Below are positions 61,875-64,000 of a stretch of 64,000 nt of DNA, one piece after another. The stretch spans positions 6,611,411 through 6,675,410 of the forward strand of contig NZ_CP036348.1 in NCBI RefSeq assembly GCF_007753095.1, in the 5' to 3' direction. Numbering within the stretch: position 1 is the first letter of the stretch; each line of letters begins with the position of its first letter. Origin of the DNA: Rosistilla carotiformis. Lineage in GTDB: Bacteria; Planctomycetota; Planctomycetia; Pirellulales; Pirellulaceae. Position numbers and translations under genes: made by a program. The notes under the pieces were generated by a model. It was not told the DNA's origin. It did not search any database and saw only the letters and a list, made by a program, of their open reading frames with translations.

Positions 61875-61922
61875 CCGCGGCAGCGGCGGCCGCATATAGC
61901 CTACGGCGTCAGCCGTAGGAAA
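61875..61922 (-). repeat. Hairpin repeat family, inverted diverged copy D
   Basis: Read on the minus strand it is CCTACGGC-TGAC-GCCGTAGG (61900-61919), then CTATATGCG, then GCCGC-TGCC-GCGGC. Copies A and B have CCTGCGGC-TCGC-GCCGCAGG, CTATATGCG (CTTTATGCG in B) and GCCGC-TCCC-GCGGC. The A-T pair in D replaces a G-C pair in A/B, so stem pairing is kept while loops differ. Confidence 0.75.
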
Positions 61923-61943
61923 TGTTAGGAACAATCTCGATAT

Positions 61944-62000
61944 AAGCCCCGGTAGGCGGCGACAGATCCAGCGCACCTGCCGCCCCTGCCGGGGCTTTTT
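61944..62000 (+). terminator. Candidate intrinsic terminator of the exporter operon
   Basis: AAGCCCCGG (61944-61952) pairs with CCGGGGCTT (61988-61996), extended inward by GGCGGC/GCCGCC, and is followed by a T-run ending at 62000. It lies 210 bases after the last operon gene. The T-run supports plus-strand termination. Confidence 0.65.
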
Positions 62001-62018
62001 AATGATTGCGGCTTGCCC

Positions 62019-62107
62019 GATCCTGCGGCTCGCGCCGCAGGCTATATGCGATCGCCGCTCCCGCGGCTTGTGCGTTGCCCGAGGAGCGAAGCTCCGATCC
62101 TTTGCAT
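62019..62107 (+). repeat. Hairpin repeat family, copy A (89-bp direct repeat, left)
   Basis: 89 bases identical to copy B (63513-63601) except one base (CTATATG versus CTTTATG). It holds three hairpins: CCTGCGGC/GCCGCAGG (62022-62041), GCCGC/GCGGC (62054-62067) and GGAGC/GCTCC (62083-62095). The copy ends 8 bases before the toxin stop codon, exactly where copies B and C continue with AGCCCAGGTC. Confidence 0.9.
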
Positions 62108-62114
62108 GCGATGG

Positions 62115-62411
62115 TCATCCGAGTTGTAATCGATTCGCAATCCACCCAGGGTCGCGGCGCTCGTCAAGGATTGCGATGACGAAAATGGAGCCCGAATCGA
62201 CTGCATAGTAGATTGCGAACGGAAAACGACTCGCCGACATGCAGTGGTAACCATGGCGCATCGCATGGACACCCCCGAGAAACGACAGGGAGCGAAGATC
62301 CGTGGTGAGTGATTCAAGGAAATGGTCACCAGCGTGCCGGTCGCCGCCATCGTAGAACGCGACGCCATTCAGCAAGTCGCGTTCAGCTTCGCCCGAAAGC
62401 TGGACATTCAC
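62115..62411 (-). CDS. RelE/ParE-type toxin
   Basis: 98 residues from a GTG that overlaps the antitoxin stop (GTGA, 4 bases). ParE/RelE fold features: VQLSGEAERDLLNGVAFYDG at the start (alpha hairpin), SLSFLGGVHAMRHGYHCMSA, then RFPFAIYYAVDSGSIFVIAI and LDERRDPGWIANRL at the end. ParE toxins poison gyrase; RelE toxins cleave mRNA. The C-terminal Arg-rich strand order does not allow a choice. It sits downstream of its antitoxin on the same strand, the normal order. Confidence 0.88.
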   Translation of the reverse strand: MNVQLSGEAERDLLNGVAFYDGGDRHAGDHFLESLTTDLRSLSFLGGVHAMRHGYHCMSASRFPFAIYYAVDSGSIFVIAILDERRDPGWIANRLQLG

Positions 62412-62617
62412 TTGCGGCCTTGTTTGATTCGCGAAACCACGTCGTCGAGCGATGAAAAGGTTGTTTCGCCATTCTCGACTCGGCGTTTCCGCTCAGCAAG
62501 GATTTCGCCGTGCCAGTCGGGGGGCGAATAGTCTGCCGAGGAACGAAGCGAAGCCCAGAGTTGCTCCATAGCATCCAGCTTCTGCGCGGTGGTCATCGTT
62601 TCCAATGGAAGTTGCAT
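62408..62617 (-). CDS. Antitoxin (addiction-module protein family)
   Basis: 69 residues from an ATG with GGAG 6 bases upstream. It matches the short acidic 'Unstab_antitox' family usually paired with RelE/ParE toxins: LETMTTAQKLDAMEQLWASL, SPPDWHGEILAERKRRVENG, then ETTFSSLDDVVSRIK. It should neutralise the toxin encoded directly downstream and repress the pair. The promoter probably lies in 62618-62739, where a TATGCT hexamer is seen on the minus strand. Confidence 0.88.
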   Translation of the reverse strand: MQLPLETMTTAQKLDAMEQLWASLRSSADYSPPDWHGEILAERKRRVENGETTFSSLDDVVSRIKQGRK

Positions 62618-62739
62618 TTGTGTCTCCGTATCAAGCGAGCGTTAAGCATAGCACGAATAACGTTACGGTTCAGCGGGCCGGGAGAGTTGATCGTCCATCA
62701 TCAAAACGCTTGCAAGCCCAGCTCCGTTGAAACCGATGG

Positions 62740-63306
62740 TTATCCACCATTGCTGGCAGATGCGGCTGGGGTAACGTATTTTTCTACTAGTTCTGGGTGC
62801 GTTTGGGAAATATCAAAGACATATTTGTATAATTTGGATACCAATTCTCGCACCAGTCGGTCAAATTCCCCCAGTTCGTTTTCGTCGAGGTGTAATGTGT
62901 CGTCAATTTGCAAATGGGGCATCGCCAATTCGAGGTTGTCCTCCATTGGCCTGATCAAATCCACACGATAATGCATCATTTCTTCATCGGAATGTGCAAC
63001 TGTGGTGTTTCGCAGATCCATGATGCGTTTCTTTATTCGCTCATCAGCCGGTGAAAATCTGATTCCGGCCAGTCGAAAACTTGGGGTTGTACCGCCCCCT
63101 GAGACGGAGAATAGCCTTCCAAATGCAACTATTGCGGCGGACTCCAGCAGTTTGAATTTGCGAAGTGCAAGTCTGGGATAGGGTTTTGAGAAGTCGCATT
63201 CCTCAAGCAGGAATTGGATCGCGGAATTAGCATGGTTCAAATCACGTATCGCGAAAACGAGTCGTTGCAATTGGGCTTCGTTTGGAAGGAGGCGGGAGCT
63301 GCTCAT
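62740..63306 (-). CDS. HEPN-like hypothetical protein (possible defence RNase)
   Basis: 188 residues, mostly helical, no signal peptide. Residues about 95-107 read RIMDLRNTTVAHSDEEMMHY, containing R-N-x-x-x-A-H, which fits the HEPN catalytic pattern (Arg, 4-6 residues, His). FSPADERIKKRI just before it and LESAAIVAFGRLFS earlier resemble HEPN/AbiU2-type proteins as I remember them. HEPN proteins often act as ribonucleases in toxin-antitoxin or phage-defence systems. The gene looks poorer in GC than its surroundings and lies inside the 89-bp direct repeats together with the toxin-antitoxin pair. No nucleotidyltransferase partner is next to it. Confidence 0.6.
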   Translation of the reverse strand: MSSSRLLPNEAQLQRLVFAIRDLNHANSAIQFLLEECDFSKPYPRLALRKFKLLESAAIVAFGRLFSVSGGGTTPSFRLAGIRFSPADERIKKRIMDLRNTTVAHSDEEMMHYRVDLIRPMEDNLELAMPHLQIDDTLHLDENELGEFDRLVRELVSKLYKYVFDISQTHPELVEKYVTPAASASNGG

Positions 63307-63760
63307 TGGCGATTTAGTTGGCGTGGATAACTTATGATTCTCAGTAGTTGGCCCGGCTGAGAATAGGTTTCATGCTCTGATTCTCGCTGACTCACCCCCC
63401 ATTCGCAACGCCCGACTGCACTGATGGCGTCACGCCCCACCAATACATGCTTTTCCAGAGCGTCTGGTCACTTCTCACGCTACTTGCCCACTCATCGGCC
63501 CTGTCGGGAAGTGATCCTGCGGCTCGCGCCGCAGGCTTTATGCGATCGCCGCTCCCGCGGCTTGTGCGTTGCCCGAGGAGCGAAGCTCCGATCCTTTGCA
63601 TAGCCCAGGTCAAGCGAAGCGAGCTCCGCGAGCGAAGTGCAGGCCAGGGGGCAATGTGTTCACGACACGCTACAGAAGGACCAACGGTCCGGCAATTTGT
63701 TGGTCGATCGCTGGTCTTAACGCACGACGTGAGCCGCCGAAACGATGGACGCCTGTCGAC
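63307..63760. other. Intergenic region with repeat copy B
   Basis: 454 bases holding copy B and no recognisable gene. Plus-strand frames here consist largely of the repeat and have no protein-like composition. Confidence 0.6.
63513..63601 (+). repeat. Hairpin repeat family, copy B (89-bp direct repeat, right)
   Basis: 88 of 89 bases are identical to copy A and in the same orientation, 1,494 bases away. Beyond the shared 89 bases it continues with AGCCCAGGTCAAGCGAAG as in copy C, so B looks like the complete element and A like one interrupted at its right end. Confidence 0.9.
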
Positions 63761-64000
63761 TCAATCTCGCGGCAGCTTTTGGTGCAGCGAATCGAGGAAC
63801 GGCTGCCGCAGCTTCCAGATTCGGATGCTGGTGTTGTCCGATCGCCGCAGCGCGACTTTGGCTGCCGGCAGGACGTGCTCGCGCGGACCGATCTGGATTC
63901 GTAGCGGTTCGATTTGATCGTCGATCCCGCGCGGTACGCCTAACGAATCGCATTGCACGGCGATGAAGTCGGCCAGCTGTTGTTGAGCGGCTTGCAATTC
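63761..64000 (-). CDS. C-terminal fragment of an unknown protein (runs off right edge)
   Basis: An open frame enters from the right edge and ends at 63761, giving 79 residues (LADFIAVQCDSLGVPRGIDD; IEPLRIQIGPREHVLPAAKV; SIRIWKLRQPFLDSLHQK). Composition is protein-like and the codon pattern fits the neighbours. I recognise no domain. The start is outside the window. Confidence 0.5.
   Translation of the reverse strand, partial: ELQAAQQQLADFIAVQCDSLGVPRGIDDQIEPLRIQIGPREHVLPAAKVALRRSDNTSIRIWKLRQPFLDSLHQKLPRD

Larger units (their letters stand above)
61735..62114. other. Intergenic region filled with hairpin repeats
   Basis: 380 bases downstream of the exporter operon. It contains repeat copies C (61784-61828), D (61875-61922, inverted) and A (62019-62107), plus the terminator-like hairpin 61944-62000. 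No gene is present. Confidence 0.7.

Noticed and set aside
63447-63917. 156-codon plus-strand frame near the right edge
   Set aside because: Much of it is the translated hairpin repeat (copy B), and it overlaps the better minus-strand frame at 63761.

Overview
The window looks like a chromosomal piece of a planctomycete of the Rhodopirellula-like group (Pirellulaceae). The reasons are: secreted giants with an N-terminal LExRxLA sorting-type motif, a BBP7-family outer-membrane barrel protein, a glycine-rich 'mu-protocadherin'-type surface protein, a DUF4159/prenyltransferase-like protein, McsA/McsB with no CtsR gene beside them, and long GC-rich gene-poor spacers. The genus cannot be fixed from the sequence alone.

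Layout. 1-8104 (minus) is the 5' part of a giant surface protein that runs off the left edge. 9424-14798 (minus) is a partial Tad/Flp pilus locus: flp, a 36-codon membrane micro-ORF, prepilin peptidase, cpaB, cpaC secretin and cpaE. The export ATPase and platform genes (tadA/B/C) are absent. 15489-19839 (minus) holds a HemD-HemE fusion and a DUF4159 protein. 20355-28626 holds small secreted proteins, a LuxR-type response regulator with a well-defined promoter/dyad, tRNA-Arg(TCT), a BBP7 protein and a DUF11/SdrD-B repeat giant. 28869-30320 is leucyl aminopeptidase. 30379-37547 (minus) is a four-gene signalling cluster: hybrid kinase, RedB-like thioredoxin-fold protein, 6-TM kinase, and membrane-anchored receiver-Hpt protein. 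38104-43915 is trpE, mcsA-mcsB, an ECF sigma factor and glnS. 44173-46557 is a second DUF11-type surface protein closed by a very clear intrinsic terminator. 46694-48078 is a PadR regulator and a DUF5658 membrane protein. 48061-51899 (minus) is a tightly overlapping string: hemX/ccsA-like, hemA, a degenerate prepilin peptidase, DUF971. 52152-53954 is a membrane GTPase. 54411-57256 is a glycine-rich repeat protein plus a SnoaL-like protein. 57762-61734 is an exporter operon (DUF3302, HlyD-like adaptor, TolC/NodT-like channel, Cys-rich secreted peptide). 61784-63601 is a patch of hairpin repeats; two 89-bp direct copies bracket a ParE/RelE-type toxin-antitoxin pair and a HEPN-like gene.

How the parts relate. 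Heme synthesis genes occur at two sites (hemDE and hemX-hemA). Surface display dominates the rest: pili, giant adhesin-like proteins, barrel and exporter. The points most worth a second look are the repeat-bracketed toxin-antitoxin/HEPN cassette and its structure-conserving hairpin repeat family, the RedB-linked phosphorelay, the possible AUC start of the DUF3302 gene, the HemD-HemE fusion, the degenerate prepilin peptidase locked into the heme operon, and the dyad over the -35 of the response regulator promoter. All translations and pairings were read by eye; no database search was possible.
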